Assembly (NCBI RefSeq): GCF_004564355.1
Contig: NZ_CP038266.1
Coordinates: 868,001 to 932,000, forward strand
Direction: 5' to 3'
DNA from: Microbacterium wangchenii
GTDB lineage: Bacteria; Actinomycetota; Actinomycetes; Actinomycetales; Microbacteriaceae
Length of the DNA stretch: 64,000 bases
In this document: piece by piece, positions 28,828-38,345 of the stretch
Layout of the letters: each line of letters begins with the position of its first letter
Numbering within the stretch: the first letter of the stretch is position 1
Made by a program: the position numbers and the translations under genes
The notes under the pieces: generated by a model
Databases searched by the model: none
The model's input: only the letters and a program-made list of their open reading frames with translations
Told to the model about the DNA's origin: nothing

Positions 28828-29780
28828 TGCCGGCACACGCACCGGCGGAGGCGGCTTCCCGCATCCGCATCGGCCTCGACGTGGGCGGGACCAAGACCGA
28901 CGCCGTCGCGCTCGCCGCCGACGACTCGGTGCTCGCGCGCGTGCGGCACGCGAGCGGATGGGGCGCCGAGGCGACCGTCCGCGGCATCCTCGCCACCGTC
29001 GCCGAGCTGACGGCGGATCCCCGCATGGCCGGTCGCACTGTCGCCTCGATCGGCATCGGCGTGCCGGGGCAGGTGGATGCCGACGGCGCACGCGTCGTGC
29101 ACGCGGTGAACCTCGGCATCGACCGGCTCGACCTGGCCGCACGCGTCGGCGGCTCGCTCGGCGTGCCGGTACGCGTGGAGAACGACGTCAAGGCGGCCGC
29201 GGCGGGGGCGTGGCACCTGCACGGGGGAAGGGAGACGCTCGCCTACCTCAACGTCGGCACGGGCATCGCCGCCGCCCTCATCGTGGACGGGGCGGTGTGG
29301 CGGGGCTCCCGCGGGGCCGCCGGCGAGGTGGGCCACGTCTCGGTCGACCCCGCGGGGCCGCCCTGCGCGTGCGGTCAGCGCGGATGCATCGAAGCGCTCG
29401 CCGGTGGAGCATCCGTGGCCGCACGGTGGGGCACGGCCGCGGCGCATCCCGTGCGGGCGGTGTTCGACGCGGCGGAGGCCGGTGACGAACGCGCTCGCGC
29501 GCTGCGCCGCGACGTGGTCGCCGGGATCGCGGCGGCGGTGCGGATTCTCGTGCTGACCACGGATGCCGATACGGTCGTTCTGGGCGGCGGACTCACCGCA
29601 CTCGGCCCGCGCCTGACCGACGACGTCGCCGCGGCGCTGCACGACAGCGCTGCGGGGTCGGAGTTCCTGCGGTCGGTGGGGGTGGCCGAGCGCCTGAGGG
29701 TGCTGCCGGCCGGATCGCCGGCGGCCGCGGTGGGTGCCGCGCTGGTCGGCACAGAAGTGGAGGTACTCAGTCGTGGCTGA
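28827..29780 (+). CDS. ROK-family sugar kinase, probably N-acetylglucosamine kinase
   Basis: 317 residues; its ATG shares one base with the permease stop. The ATP-binding motif is GLDVGGTKTD (near 16-25), and the ROK zinc motif CACGQRGCIEA (near 181-191) follows the catalytic Asp in VENDVKAAA. There is no DNA-binding domain, so it is an enzyme rather than a regulator. Placement between a chitobiose-type importer and nagB suggests it makes GlcNAc-6-phosphate from imported GlcNAc. Confidence 0.85.
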   Translation: MPAHAPAEAASRIRIGLDVGGTKTDAVALAADDSVLARVRHASGWGAEATVRGILATVAELTADPRMAGRTVASIGIGVPGQVDADGARVVHAVNLGIDRLDLAARVGGSLGVPVRVENDVKAAAAGAWHLHGGRETLAYLNVGTGIAAALIVDGAVWRGSRGAAGEVGHVSVDPAGPPCACGQRGCIEALAGGASVAARWGTAAAHPVRAVFDAAEAGDERARALRRDVVAGIAAAVRILVLTTDADTVVLGGGLTALGPRLTDDVAAALHDSAAGSEFLRSVGVAERLRVLPAGSPAAAVGAALVGTEVEVLSRG

Positions 29781-30552
29781 AGTCGTGATCGTCCCCGATC
29801 GCCGGACCGCCGGGGCCCTCGTGGCCGACGAGGTGGCGCGGCTCGTGCGCGAGCGCCCCGACACCGTGCTGGGAGTCGCCACCGGCTCGACCCCGCTGCC
29901 GGTGTACGAGGCGCTGCGCGAGCGCCTGGACGGCGTCGACCTCTCCCGCATGCAGGCGTTCGCCCTCGATGAGTACGTCGGCCTGGATCCGCAGCATCCG
30001 GAGAGCTACCGCTCGGTGATCCGGCGCGAGGTCGTCGAGCCGCTGGGCCTGGACCCGCGGCGCGTGCACGTCCCCGATGGATCGGTGGAGGGGATCGCGG
30101 AGGCGGGGGAGAAGTACGAGCAGGCCATCGCCGCCGCCGGCGGAATCGACCTCCAGCTGCTGGGCATCGGCACCGACGGCCACATCGGGTTCAACGAGCC
30201 GGGGTCGTCGTTCGCCTCCCGCACGCGCGTGAAGACCCTCACCCGCCAGACCCGGGAGGACAACGCGCGCTTCTTCGACGACGTCGACGAGGTGCCGCGG
30301 CACTGCATCACGCAGGGACTCGGGACGATCCTGGATGCGCGCCACCTCGTGCTGCTCGCCTTCGGGTCGGGCAAGGCCGAGGCGGTCGCCGGAGCCGTCG
30401 AGGGCCCCGTGACCGCGTCGCTGCCCGGCTCCGCGATCCAGCTGCACCCCCGCGTCACCGTCGTGATCGACGAGGAGGCCGCCGCGGGGCTCCGCTTCGC
30501 CGACTACTACCGCGAGACCTACGCGCACAAGCCGGCCTGGCAGGGCCTCTGA
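29773..30552 (+). CDS. nagB: Glucosamine-6-phosphate deaminase
   Basis: 259 residues from GTG 29773, overlapping the kinase by eight bases. Family motifs are TGSTPLPVYEAL, FALDEYVGL with the catalytic Asp near 65, and GTDGHIGFNEPG (about 134-145) with the ring-opening His. It converts glucosamine-6-phosphate to fructose-6-phosphate and ammonia, feeding glycolysis. It is the last gene of the operon and only 19 bases from the convergent oxidase gene. Confidence 0.96.
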   Translation: MAEVVIVPDRRTAGALVADEVARLVRERPDTVLGVATGSTPLPVYEALRERLDGVDLSRMQAFALDEYVGLDPQHPESYRSVIRREVVEPLGLDPRRVHVPDGSVEGIAEAGEKYEQAIAAAGGIDLQLLGIGTDGHIGFNEPGSSFASRTRVKTLTRQTREDNARFFDDVDEVPRHCITQGLGTILDARHLVLLAFGSGKAEAVAGAVEGPVTASLPGSAIQLHPRVTVVIDEEAAAGLRFADYYRETYAHKPAWQGL

Positions 30553-30571
30553 CGCTCCGGCGGCGCGTCGG

Positions 30572-31936
30572 TCAGGGGGCGAAGACCTTGCCGGGGTTGA
30601 GGATGCCGGCCGGATCGAACACGCGGGCGATCTGCCGCTGCAGCTCCCACTGATCCCCGCCCAGCTCGTCGGCGAGCCACCGCCGTTTGAGCACGCCGAC
30701 GCCGTGCTCGCCGGTGAGGGTGCCGCCCAGGGCGAGGGCGGCCTGGAACAGCTCGCCCGCCGCCTGCCAGATCTCCTCGGGCACCTCGGGACCGGGGACG
30801 ACGAAGTTGGGGTGCAGGTTGCCGTCGCCGGCATGGGCCACGGTGGGGATCGCGATGCCGTAGCGGCGCTCCAGATCGGCGATCACGTCGAACATCGCCG
30901 GCAGCGCGCTGCGGGGCACCGAGACGTCTTCGATGAGCGTCGTGCCCGCCGTCTCCCACGCCGGATGCATCGAGCGGCGGATGGAGAGGAGGTGAGCGGC
31001 CTGCGCCTCGTCGGCGGCGACCACGACGACGCCGCCGGCTGCCACGAGCGTCGCCGCGATCGCGTCGGCCTCGGCCGTCGCGGCCGGACCGTCGGTCTGC
31101 ACGAGCAGCTGCGCGGCGCCGGGGGCGGGGGCGGGCAGCCCCAGGTAGGCGTGGGTGCGGGCGAGGCTCGTCGCATCCATGAGTTCCATGATCGCCGGCT
31201 GCACACCCGAGGCGGTCACGGCGGCGGAGGCGACGGCGGCCGTGCGCACATCGGGGAAGGTCGCAGACAGCGTGCGCACCTCGCCGGGGATGAGCCGCCG
31301 CAGCTTCAGCGTCGCGGCGACCACGACGCCCAGCACGCCCTCCGATCCGATCACGAGGGACGTGAGGTCGAGACCCGTGACGCCCTTCACGCTGCGGTGG
31401 CCGAGGCGCAGGAGCCGTCCGTCGGCGAGCACGAGGTCGACGCCGAGGACCGCGTCGCGCACGACGCCGTACTTGGCGCACAGCAGCCCGCCGGCGCCCG
31501 TGGCGATGTTGCCGCCGACGGTGGAGATGTCGCGGCTGGCGGGGTCGGGCGCCCACCACAGGCCCTGTTCGGCGAGGACCGCGTTCAGATCGGCGTTGAT
31601 GATCCCCGGTTCGACGACGGCGAGCAGGTCGTCACGGCGCACCTCGAGGATGCGGTCCATTCCGCGCAGCGACAGGGAGATCTCGCCCTCACCGGTGTTG
31701 GCGGCGCCGGCCAGTCCCGTCCCCGCGCCGCGGGGGACCACCGGCGTCCCGGTCGCGGAGGCGATCCGCAGAACCGCCTGCACGTCGGCGACCGATCCGG
31801 CGTGCACGACGGCCAGCGGCAGGCCGGCGGCGGCGTGCCCGGACTTGTCGGCGCGGGCGGCGTGCAGCGCGTCGGGCGTCGTGTCGACGCGGTCGCCCAG
31901 CTCGGCGACGAGCCGCGCGACGACGTCGGAGCTCAC
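30572..31936 (-). CDS. FAD-linked oxidase of the GlcD / D-lactate dehydrogenase type
   Basis: 454 residues from GTG 31936, in a GTGA overlap with the upstream DUF2568 gene. The FAD-binding PCMH domain shows VPRGAGTGLAGAAN and STVGGNIATGAGGL; the C-terminal oxidase domain ends with TLTGEHGVGVLKRRWL and the usual DPAGILNPGK. It oxidises a 2-hydroxy acid such as glycolate or D-lactate. No GlcE or GlcF partner is adjacent. It lies downstream of nagA on the same strand. Confidence 0.88.
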   Translation of the reverse strand: MSSDVVARLVAELGDRVDTTPDALHAARADKSGHAAAGLPLAVVHAGSVADVQAVLRIASATGTPVVPRGAGTGLAGAANTGEGEISLSLRGMDRILEVRRDDLLAVVEPGIINADLNAVLAEQGLWWAPDPASRDISTVGGNIATGAGGLLCAKYGVVRDAVLGVDLVLADGRLLRLGHRSVKGVTGLDLTSLVIGSEGVLGVVVAATLKLRRLIPGEVRTLSATFPDVRTAAVASAAVTASGVQPAIMELMDATSLARTHAYLGLPAPAPGAAQLLVQTDGPAATAEADAIAATLVAAGGVVVVAADEAQAAHLLSIRRSMHPAWETAGTTLIEDVSVPRSALPAMFDVIADLERRYGIAIPTVAHAGDGNLHPNFVVPGPEVPEEIWQAAGELFQAALALGGTLTGEHGVGVLKRRWLADELGGDQWELQRQIARVFDPAGILNPGKVFAP

Positions 31937-32319
31937 GACAGGCGCCGGCGTCCGATGACCAGCCCGAACGCCACGGCGACGACGCCGTAGCCGAGCCCGA
32001 TCCACGGCTGCCCCATGCTCCACCATGCGATCGTGGCCGACAGGTACACGAGCAGTTCGACCACGGCGCGGATGAAGGGATGCACCGCCAGCACGGCGCG
32101 CGGGGAGACGAACAGCGCCCAGATCAGGATCGCGACCACGGGTGCGCCGATGCCGAACACGAGGTTCCAGGGGAAGGCCCAGGCGGTGAAGCCCCACAGG
32201 GCGAGGGTTCCGAAGGCGACCAGGCCGCACAGGACGGAGATGACCTCCACGACCGAGACGGCGGGCCGCGTGCCCGGTTCTGCCGGGGCTTCGGGACGCA
32301 CGTACGGGGTGTCGGTCAT
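31933..32319 (-). CDS. DUF2568 (YrdB-like) membrane protein
   Basis: 128 residues from ATG 32319. Four hydrophobic segments (about 24-46, 50-71, 80-100 and 105-122) and the sequence WSMGQPWIGLGYGVVAVAFG are typical of DUF2568. The function is unknown. It is coupled to the oxidase gene by overlap and starts 36 bases after the nagA stop, so all may share one message from the GH20 gene. Confidence 0.8.
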   Translation of the reverse strand: MTDTPYVRPEAPAEPGTRPAVSVVEVISVLCGLVAFGTLALWGFTAWAFPWNLVFGIGAPVVAILIWALFVSPRAVLAVHPFIRAVVELLVYLSATIAWWSMGQPWIGLGYGVVAVAFGLVIGRRRLS

Positions 32320-32355
32320 GGCCCTCATTCTACGGCGGGCCTGCCGCGCGAACGC

Positions 32356-33501
32356 TCAGGGGACGGGTGCCCCGGCGGCCCACACCGCGCGCACGGTCAG
32401 GTCGGCGTCCAGGAGCACGGCGTCGGCGCGGGCACCCGGGCGCAGGTGTCCCACCTCGGGCGCGCCGATGGCCTGGGCCGGCGTGGCCGTGACCGCGCGC
32501 AGCGCGTCGGCCAGTCCCACTCCGGCTGCCACCGCCGTGCGCACCGCCTGGTCCTGCGTGAGGGTCGACCCCGCGATCGCGCCACCGTCGGCCAGGCGCG
32601 CGACGCCGCCGGAGACCTCGACGTCGAGCCCGCCGAGGGTGTACCGGCCATCGCCCACCCCCGTGGCGGCCATCGCGTCGCTGACCAGGGCGATCCGCCC
32701 CGGCGCCGCCGCGAACGCGATCCGGACGAGCTCGGGGTGCACGTGCACCCCGTCGGCGATGAGCTCGACGGTCACACGCTCATCCGTCAGGGCGGCGCCG
32801 GCGGGTCCGGGCGCGCGGTGGTGCAGACCCGGCATCGCGTTGAACACGTGCGTCAGGATGCGGGCGCCGGCGTCGAACGCAGCAGCCGTCAGCGCCGCAT
32901 CCGCGCCGGTGTGCCCGATCGCGGCGACCGCGCCGGCCGCCGTCAGCTCGCGGATGGCGTCGAAGGCGCCGGGCAGCTCGGGGGCGATCGTGATCTGGCG
33001 CACGGTGCCCTCGCCCGCCGCCAGCAGGGCGTCGACGACGACGGGGGAGGCCAGGGCGGCCGGGTCGTGCGCACCGCGGTGGCCGGGGTCGAGGAACGGG
33101 CCCTCCAGGTGGGAGCCGAGGATGTCGCCATCGGCGCGGGTGAGCTCGGCGATCAGGCGCGTGCGCCGGACGAGGTCCTCCATGGGAGCGGTCACGAGCG
33201 ACACGACGGCGCTCGTCGTGCCGTGGCGGCGGTGCAGCGCGCGGGCGGCGCGGATGGCGTCGGCCCCGTCGTCGAAGGCGAACCCACCGCCACCGTGCCC
33301 GTGGATGTCGACGAACCCGGGGGAGAGGATCGCTCCCGGGCCGGCGAGCTCCGCCGCATCCACGACGGTGTCGGCGGGGGCGTGGCGCCACGTGCTTCCC
33401 GTGCCGTGCTCGGCGACGCGGCCGTCGGCGAAGCGCACCCACGCCGCATCCGTGCGCGTGCCGCCGTCGATGAGCGACGCGGAATGGACGATCGTGCTCA
33501 T
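32356..33501 (-). CDS. nagA: N-acetylglucosamine-6-phosphate deacetylase
   Basis: 381 residues from ATG 33501, overlapping the GH20 stop by four bases. Metal-binding and catalytic blocks are seen in order: VDIHGHGGGGF (near 60-70), HLEGPFLDPGHRGAH, AIGHTGAD, THVFNAM and ALVSDAMAATG with the catalytic Asp. It removes acetate from GlcNAc-6-phosphate, giving the substrate of NagB, whose gene is nearby on the other strand. Confidence 0.95.
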   Translation of the reverse strand: MSTIVHSASLIDGGTRTDAAWVRFADGRVAEHGTGSTWRHAPADTVVDAAELAGPGAILSPGFVDIHGHGGGGFAFDDGADAIRAARALHRRHGTTSAVVSLVTAPMEDLVRRTRLIAELTRADGDILGSHLEGPFLDPGHRGAHDPAALASPVVVDALLAAGEGTVRQITIAPELPGAFDAIRELTAAGAVAAIGHTGADAALTAAAFDAGARILTHVFNAMPGLHHRAPGPAGAALTDERVTVELIADGVHVHPELVRIAFAAAPGRIALVSDAMAATGVGDGRYTLGGLDVEVSGGVARLADGGAIAGSTLTQDQAVRTAVAAGVGLADALRAVTATPAQAIGAPEVGHLRPGARADAVLLDADLTVRAVWAAGAPVP

Positions 33502-35003
33502 TCGCTCTGCCACGGGATCTCGGGCGAGGCGGTGAAGGCGATCCCCAGCGCCGACCACAGCGGCCCCAGGCCGCCCACACGCGCGCGGAACGACTCCCAC
33601 GTGCGTGCGGCGCTCGCCGACGGGGCGGGGGACCAGCCGATCTCGGCGACGGCGGCCAGGCGCGGGAACACGAGTGCATCGATGTCGGCCGGCGTCCGCA
33701 CCGTCTCGGTCCACAGCGGCGCCTCGACCCCGAGGATGTCGCCGGGCTCCACCCCCGGCAGGAGTCCCGCCGGCTCCCACTCGTAGGCGCGCTGAACGCT
33801 CGTGGGGCCGTCCGCCCACATCAGGCCGAGCGGGAAGTCGGCATCGGGCTTCATGTCGAGGTATGCGGCATCCGAGGGGGAGAGGATCACCGACGACGCC
33901 CGGGCGGCCGTCGTCGAGGGGCTCGGGGTGACGAAGCCCCAGTACTGCGCGACGAGCCCGGCCGGCAGCGGCTCGACGGCGGCGGCCTCGTGCCACGCGA
34001 TCGCGGTCTTGCCGGCGGCGGCGATGATGCCGACCGTGCGCGCGATGACCGCGGCGTAGTCGGCGCGGTCGGTCCCCAGTGCCTCGTCGCCGCCGAGGTG
34101 CAGGTATGGGCCCGGAGTGAGGGCTGCGAGCTCGCCGAACACGTCGGCGAGAAAGGCGTCGGTGCGTGCGTCGCCGATCCGCAGGGACGAGAATCCCACC
34201 GCGATGCCGGTGTAGGGCTGCCCGGCGACGGGCACCGCCGCGCCGGCCGCCTCTGCGTCGGCGCGCACCTCGTCGGTGAGAACGGGGTCGGCGGCGATGT
34301 CGGGGTAGGCCAGGCCCACCGCGTGCGTGTGACCGGGGATGTCGATCTCGGGCACGATCGTGACGTGCCGGGATGCCGCGTGCGCGAGGATCCGCGCGTA
34401 GTCCTCCTGCGTGTAGAAGCCGCCGTCGTCCCCGCCCACCGCCGTGCCCGCCGCGCGGGCGGTCAGCTCGGGGCGGGAGCGCAGCTGCAGGCGCCAGCCC
34501 TGGTCGTCGGTGAGGTGCAGGTGCAGGTGGTTGCACTTGAGCGAGGCCGCGCGGTCGATGAACGACATGACCGCCTGGACGCCGAAGAAGTGGCGTGCGA
34601 CATCCAGCATCACGCCCCGGTAGGCGAACCGCGGGGCATCCTCGATCTCCACCGGCGGGAGCACCCACGCGCCCTCCTGCTGACGGAGCAGCTGGGCGAG
34701 GGTCTGCACGCCGTAGAACAGCCCCGCCGCATCCGCACCCGTGACGGTGACCGACGCCTCCTCGACGGTGAGGACGTAGGACTCCGGCGCAGCCGGGTCG
34801 TCCGGCCCATCCGCGGCGACGCGCAGGCGGATGCTGCCGGATGCCGCGCGGGCCGGCTCGATGCCCGTGCGAGCCCGCACGAGGCGGGACAGTTCGGCGG
34901 CCGCATCCGCATCCCCCGCGACGGTCGCGCCGGCGAGGGGGAACGGGGCGCCCTCGCGCGTGCGCAGGGCGGCGGGGAACGGCACCACGGTCGGTGTCGG
35001 CAC
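33498..35003 (-). CDS. GH20 beta-N-acetylhexosaminidase, cytoplasmic
   Basis: 501 residues from GTG 35003, with AAGGAG just upstream; the longer frame adds only an Arg-rich stretch. An N-terminal GH20b domain (to about 140) precedes the TIM barrel starting YRGVMLDVARHFFG. The catalytic pair is in LHLGGDEALG (near 300), and HLTDDQGWRLQ and PEIDIPGHTHA are also conserved. No signal peptide is present, so it would cut chitobiose or other GlcNAc-glycosides inside the cell after import. It heads the nagA operon, divergent from the ZTP riboswitch. Confidence 0.93.
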   Translation of the reverse strand: MPTPTVVPFPAALRTREGAPFPLAGATVAGDADAAAELSRLVRARTGIEPARAASGSIRLRVAADGPDDPAAPESYVLTVEEASVTVTGADAAGLFYGVQTLAQLLRQQEGAWVLPPVEIEDAPRFAYRGVMLDVARHFFGVQAVMSFIDRAASLKCNHLHLHLTDDQGWRLQLRSRPELTARAAGTAVGGDDGGFYTQEDYARILAHAASRHVTIVPEIDIPGHTHAVGLAYPDIAADPVLTDEVRADAEAAGAAVPVAGQPYTGIAVGFSSLRIGDARTDAFLADVFGELAALTPGPYLHLGGDEALGTDRADYAAVIARTVGIIAAAGKTAIAWHEAAAVEPLPAGLVAQYWGFVTPSPSTTAARASSVILSPSDAAYLDMKPDADFPLGLMWADGPTSVQRAYEWEPAGLLPGVEPGDILGVEAPLWTETVRTPADIDALVFPRLAAVAEIGWSPAPSASAARTWESFRARVGGLGPLWSALGIAFTASPEIPWQSE

Positions 35004-35091
35004 GATGCTCCTTCGCGGCCGGCGGGGCGGCCTCGGCTTGCGTCTGACGCCGGTGGCAGTGCGGCGTTTCCCCACTGTATCCCCGAGGCGG

Positions 35092-35097
35092 TACGCT
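35092..35097 (+). promoter_or_regulatory. Possible -10 box for glyA
   Basis: TACGCT lies six bases before the first paired base of the riboswitch aptamer, which is where transcription should begin. No good -35 box is visible. Confidence 0.4.
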
Positions 35098-35102
35098 GGG
35101 CT

Positions 35103-35175
35103 GGTCGCAACTGGCGTTGAGGTGGGGAACCACCGGGGAGCGACCGAACGACGGCATTCGACCGCACGCCTGGGC
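35103..35175 (+). promoter_or_regulatory. ZTP (pfl) riboswitch controlling glyA
   Basis: The layout matches the pfl motif. P1 is GGTCGC (35103-35108) with GCGACC (35140-35145), enclosing the conserved AACTGGCG segment. P2 is GGTGG (35121-35125) with CCACC (35130-35134) around a GGAA loop, followed by GGGGAGCGAC. After a variable linker comes the 3' conserved part CCGCACGCCTGGGC (35162-35175), which forms the pseudoknot. ZTP riboswitches sense ZMP/ZTP, an alarm for low 10-formyl-tetrahydrofolate, and switch on one-carbon genes. The genes behind it, glyA and folD, are classic targets. The expression platform between 35176 and 35221 was not resolved. Confidence 0.9.
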
Positions 35176-35221
35176 CGATGTAGGACTTTCCCATTCCGCA
35201 GCCGACGTCGAGGAGACTCCC

Positions 35222-36496
35222 GTGTCCGACCCGTATTTCAACGCCCCCCTTGCCGAAGTCGATCCGGAGATCGCCCAGGTTCTCGAGCGCGAGCTCGACC
35301 GCCAGCGCGGATACCTCGAGATGATCGCATCCGAGAACTTCGTGCCCGTCTCGGTGCTGCAGTCGCAGGGCTCCGTGCTGACGAACAAGTACGCAGAGGG
35401 CTACCCCGGGCGCCGCTACTACGGCGGCTGCGAAGAGGTCGACGTCGCCGAGGAGCTCGCGATCGCCCGCGCCAAGGCGCTGTTCGGCGCGGAGTTCGCC
35501 AACGTGCAGCCGCACTCGGGCGCCACCGCCAACGCCGCCGTGCTGCACGCGATCGCCCGCCCCGGCGACACGCTCCTGGGTCTGTCGCTGGACCAGGGCG
35601 GCCACCTCACGCACGGCATGAAGATCAACTTCTCCGGCCGGCTGTACAACATCGTCGCGTACGGCGTCGACACCGGGACATCCCTCATCGACATGGACGA
35701 GGTGCACCGCCTGGCCGTCGAGCATCAGCCGAAGGTCATCATCGCCGGGTGGTCGGCCTACCCCCGCCAGCTCGACTTCGCGCGGTTCCGGGAGATCGCC
35801 GACGAGGTGGGCGCGCTGCTGTGGGTCGACATGGCGCACTTCGCCGGCCTCGTGGCCGCGGGCCTGCACCCCAACCCCGTGCCGCACGCGCACGTGGTGT
35901 CCTCCACGGTGCACAAGACGATCGGCGGGCCGCGGTCGGGCTTCATCCTCACCAACGACCCCGAGCTGGCGAAGAAGATCAACACCGCGGTCTTCCCCGG
36001 CCAGCAGGGTGGCCCGCTCATGCACGTGATCGCGGCCAAGGCGACGGCGTTCAAGCTCGCCGCGACGCCGGAGTTTCGGGAGCGTCAGGAGCGCACCATC
36101 CGCGGCGCCGCGATCATCGCCGAGCGCCTGTCGCAGCCGGATGTCGCGGCCGCCGGCATCTCGGTGCGCTCGGGCGGCACCGACGTGCACCTCGTGCTCG
36201 TCGACCTCCGGGACGCCGAGATCGACGGCAAGCAGGCCGAAGACCTGTTGCACGAGATCCACATCACGGTCAACCGCAACGCCGTCCCGCACGACCCGCG
36301 GCCGCCGATGGTGACCTCGGGGCTGCGGATCGGCACGCCCGCCCTCGCGACGCGCGGCTTCGGCGACGCCGAGTTCACCGAGGTCGCCGACGTCCTCGCG
36401 CAGGCGCTCCTGCCCGGCGCCGACGTCGAGGCGCTGCGGATGCGCGTGGCCGCCCTGACCGCCGCGTTCCCGCTGTACCCCGGCCTGTCGGCCTGA
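35222..36496 (+). CDS. glyA: Serine hydroxymethyltransferase
   Basis: 424 residues from GTG 35222, with GAGGAG at 35210-35215; longer frames run into the riboswitch. It begins typically with [17 protein letters not shown], and the PLP-binding [13 protein letters not shown] has Lys232. It interconverts serine and glycine and loads 5,10-methylene-tetrahydrofolate. The ZTP riboswitch upstream ties its expression to folate status. It is followed after 180 bases by folD. Confidence 0.96.
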   Translation: MSDPYFNAPLAEVDPEIAQVLERELDRQRGYLEMIASENFVPVSVLQSQGSVLTNKYAEGYPGRRYYGGCEEVDVAEELAIARAKALFGAEFANVQPHSGATANAAVLHAIARPGDTLLGLSLDQGGHLTHGMKINFSGRLYNIVAYGVDTGTSLIDMDEVHRLAVEHQPKVIIAGWSAYPRQLDFARFREIADEVGALLWVDMAHFAGLVAAGLHPNPVPHAHVVSSTVHKTIGGPRSGFILTNDPELAKKINTAVFPGQQGGPLMHVIAAKATAFKLAATPEFRERQERTIRGAAIIAERLSQPDVAAAGISVRSGGTDVHLVLVDLRDAEIDGKQAEDLLHEIHITVNRNAVPHDPRPPMVTSGLRIGTPALATRGFGDAEFTEVADVLAQALLPGADVEALRMRVAALTAAFPLYPGLSA

Positions 36497-36573
36497 CCCC
36501 GCCCAGGACCCGGCGCGCCCGCCCTACCCGCACCACCCGCCCCACCCCACCCCGCGCACCGCGCCCCGCGCCA

Positions 36574-36648
36574 TCCGCGAGACTGCACGTCACCGGCCAG
36601 ACCGCGACATGATGTCAAGGTCTCGTCAGCGGCAAGCAGTCTCGCGGA
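36574..36648. repeat. Palindromic element, family C copy 1
   Basis: Perfect 13-bp arms TCCGCGAGACTGC (36574-36586) and its complement (36636-36648), with CACCGGCCAGACCGCG inside. It sits between glyA and folD. Copy 2 with nearly the same left half is directly after folD. Confidence 0.85.
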
Positions 36649-36676
36649 GCCGCGGACCAATCAGAGAGGATTACGG

Positions 36677-37558
36677 ATGACGGCTGTACGACTGGACGGC
36701 AAAGCCGCCGCAGCGCAGATCAAGACCGAACTGGCCGAGCGTGTCGCAGCGCTCAAGGAACGCGGGATGACCCCCGGGATCGCCACGGTGCTCGTGGGGG
36801 CCGATCCCGCCTCGCAGCTGTACGTGGGGATGAAGCACCGCGACTCCGAGGCCATCGGCATGAACTCGATCCAGGTGGAGCTTCCCGCCGAGTCGACGCA
36901 GGAAGAGGTCGAGGCCGCGATCGACGCGCTCAACGCCGATCCCGCGTGCCACGGGTACATCGTGCAGCTGCCGCTGCCCAAGCACCTGGACACCGACGCG
37001 ATCCTCGAGCGGATCGATCCCGCGAAGGACGCCGACGGGCTGCACCCCACCAACCTCGGGCGCCTCGTGCTCAACGTCAACGGCCCCATCACGACGCCGC
37101 TGCCGTGCACGCCCCGCGGCGTCATCGAGCTGCTGCAGCGCAACGGCTACGACCTGTCCGGCAAGGACGTCGTGGTCGTCGGCCGCGGCGTCACGATCGG
37201 CCGCTCCATCGGGCTGCTGCTCACGCGGCGCGAGATCAACGCCACCGTGACCCTCACCCACACCGGCACCGCCGACCTGTCGCACCACCTCCGCCAGGCC
37301 GACGTCATCGTGGCCGCCGCGGGCGTCAAGCACATCGTGCGAGCCGAGGACGTCAAGCCGGGAGCCGCCGTGCTCGACGTCGGCGTCACGCGCGAGACCG
37401 ATCCCGAGACGGGCAAGAGCCGCGTCTACGGCGATGTCGCCCCGGATGTCGCCGAGGTCGCCGGATGGCTCTCGCCCAACCCCGGCGGCGTGGGCCCGAT
37501 GACCGTGGCCCTGCTCATGACCAACGTCGTGGAGGCCGCCGAGCGCGCCGCATCCTGA
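36677..37558 (+). CDS. folD: Methylene-tetrahydrofolate dehydrogenase / methenyl-tetrahydrofolate cyclohydrolase
   Basis: 293 residues from ATG 36677, with GAGAGGA upstream. Folate-site motifs [10 protein letters not shown] (catalytic Lys53) and [13 protein letters not shown], and the NADP site [13 protein letters not shown], are clear; the end is [16 protein letters not shown]. The usual GRS(xxVG) is here GRGVTIGRS, a common actinobacterial variant. It converts methylene- to formyl-tetrahydrofolate precursors, acting next to GlyA in one-carbon metabolism. A family C palindrome lies on each side. Confidence 0.96.
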   Translation: MTAVRLDGKAAAAQIKTELAERVAALKERGMTPGIATVLVGADPASQLYVGMKHRDSEAIGMNSIQVELPAESTQEEVEAAIDALNADPACHGYIVQLPLPKHLDTDAILERIDPAKDADGLHPTNLGRLVLNVNGPITTPLPCTPRGVIELLQRNGYDLSGKDVVVVGRGVTIGRSIGLLLTRREINATVTLTHTGTADLSHHLRQADVIVAAAGVKHIVRAEDVKPGAAVLDVGVTRETDPETGKSRVYGDVAPDVAEVAGWLSPNPGGVGPMTVALLMTNVVEAAERAAS

Positions 37559-37578
37559 CCCGCGCCGCCCCCGCCCCT

Positions 37579-37651
37579 CCGCGAGACTGCACGCCACCGG
37601 CGAGACCGCGACATAAAGCCGCGGTCTCGCCGGTGCGCTGAAGTCTCGCGG
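37579..37651. repeat. Palindromic element, family C copy 2 (terminator-like)
   Basis: Outer arms CCGCGAGACT (37579-37588) and AGTCTCGCGG (37642-37651). Inside, a perfect 16-bp stem CACCGGCGAGACCGCG (37595-37610) pairs with 37620-37635 around a nine-base AT-rich loop. It lies between convergent genes and could end transcription of both. Confidence 0.87.
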
Positions 37652-37663
37652 TGGGTGTGGGGG

Positions 37664-38308
37664 TCAGAGGTCGTCGAGCATGCGGCGCTGCTCGTCGGTG
37701 AGACCGTCGTTGCGGCGGGCGGATGCGGCGGACCCGGATGCGGCGGACCCGGATGCGGCGGACCCGGGCGCGGGCGGCGGGGTGAACCCGGCCGACCCGG
37801 GGGCGGGCGGGGCGAAGCCGCCGGGAGCCGGCGGCACAGGCGGCACCGAGCCGCGGACGTCGGGGCCGGTCGTGGCGCGACGGCCGGCGGTGGCACGGTC
37901 GTACAGCTCCGCCGCGCGGGCCTCGATGCGGTCGTCGACGAGGTCGTAGATCGCCCACGCGATCAGCAGGAAGATCGGCGGCACGAACCAGCCGAACACG
38001 AAGCCGCGCACATTCACGCCCGTGAAGAGTACGAGCAGGACCCAGATGATCGCGGCGACGCCCAGCACGACGACGTACTGCACGAGCTTCTCAGCCAGCC
38101 ACGACCGCTGCGCAGCCGACCGTGCCGCCATCGAGCGGAACCAGCGGTGGATCAGCGGCTTCAGCCAGATCGTCGCAGCCGCGAGCACGGCCCCGGCCCA
38201 CAGCGCGGCCAGGCCGACGCGCACGCCCGGCACGAGCGCGCCGATGACCAGCAGCACGACGACGTCGAACACGTACAGCGAAGCGAAGCGGATGATCCAG
38301 GCCCTCAT
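37664..38308 (-). CDS. Membrane protein with disordered C-terminus, unknown function
   Basis: 214 residues from ATG 38308. Four hydrophobic helices (about 8-28, 33-50, 74-95 and 102-125) are followed by a cytoplasmic Pro/Gly/Ala-rich tail ending TDEQRRMLDDL. The tail includes three perfect 15-bp DNA repeats (37721-37765) encoding Gly-Ser-Ala-Ala-Ser units. The family is not recognised. It is convergent to folD. Confidence 0.75.
   Translation of the reverse strand: MRAWIIRFASLYVFDVVVLLVIGALVPGVRVGLAALWAGAVLAAATIWLKPLIHRWFRSMAARSAAQRSWLAEKLVQYVVVLGVAAIIWVLLVLFTGVNVRGFVFGWFVPPIFLLIAWAIYDLVDDRIEARAAELYDRATAGRRATTGPDVRGSVPPVPPAPGGFAPPAPGSAGFTPPPAPGSAASGSAASGSAASARRNDGLTDEQRRMLDDL
37721..37765. 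repeat. Three tandem 15-bp repeats in a coding region
   Basis: The unit GGATGCGGCGGACCC is repeated three times without a change, encoding GSAAS units of the membrane protein's tail. Copy number is likely to vary between strains by slippage. Confidence 0.9.
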
Positions 38309-38345
38309 GCTCCCAGCCTGACACAGGATGCGGCGGCCGTCGCGG

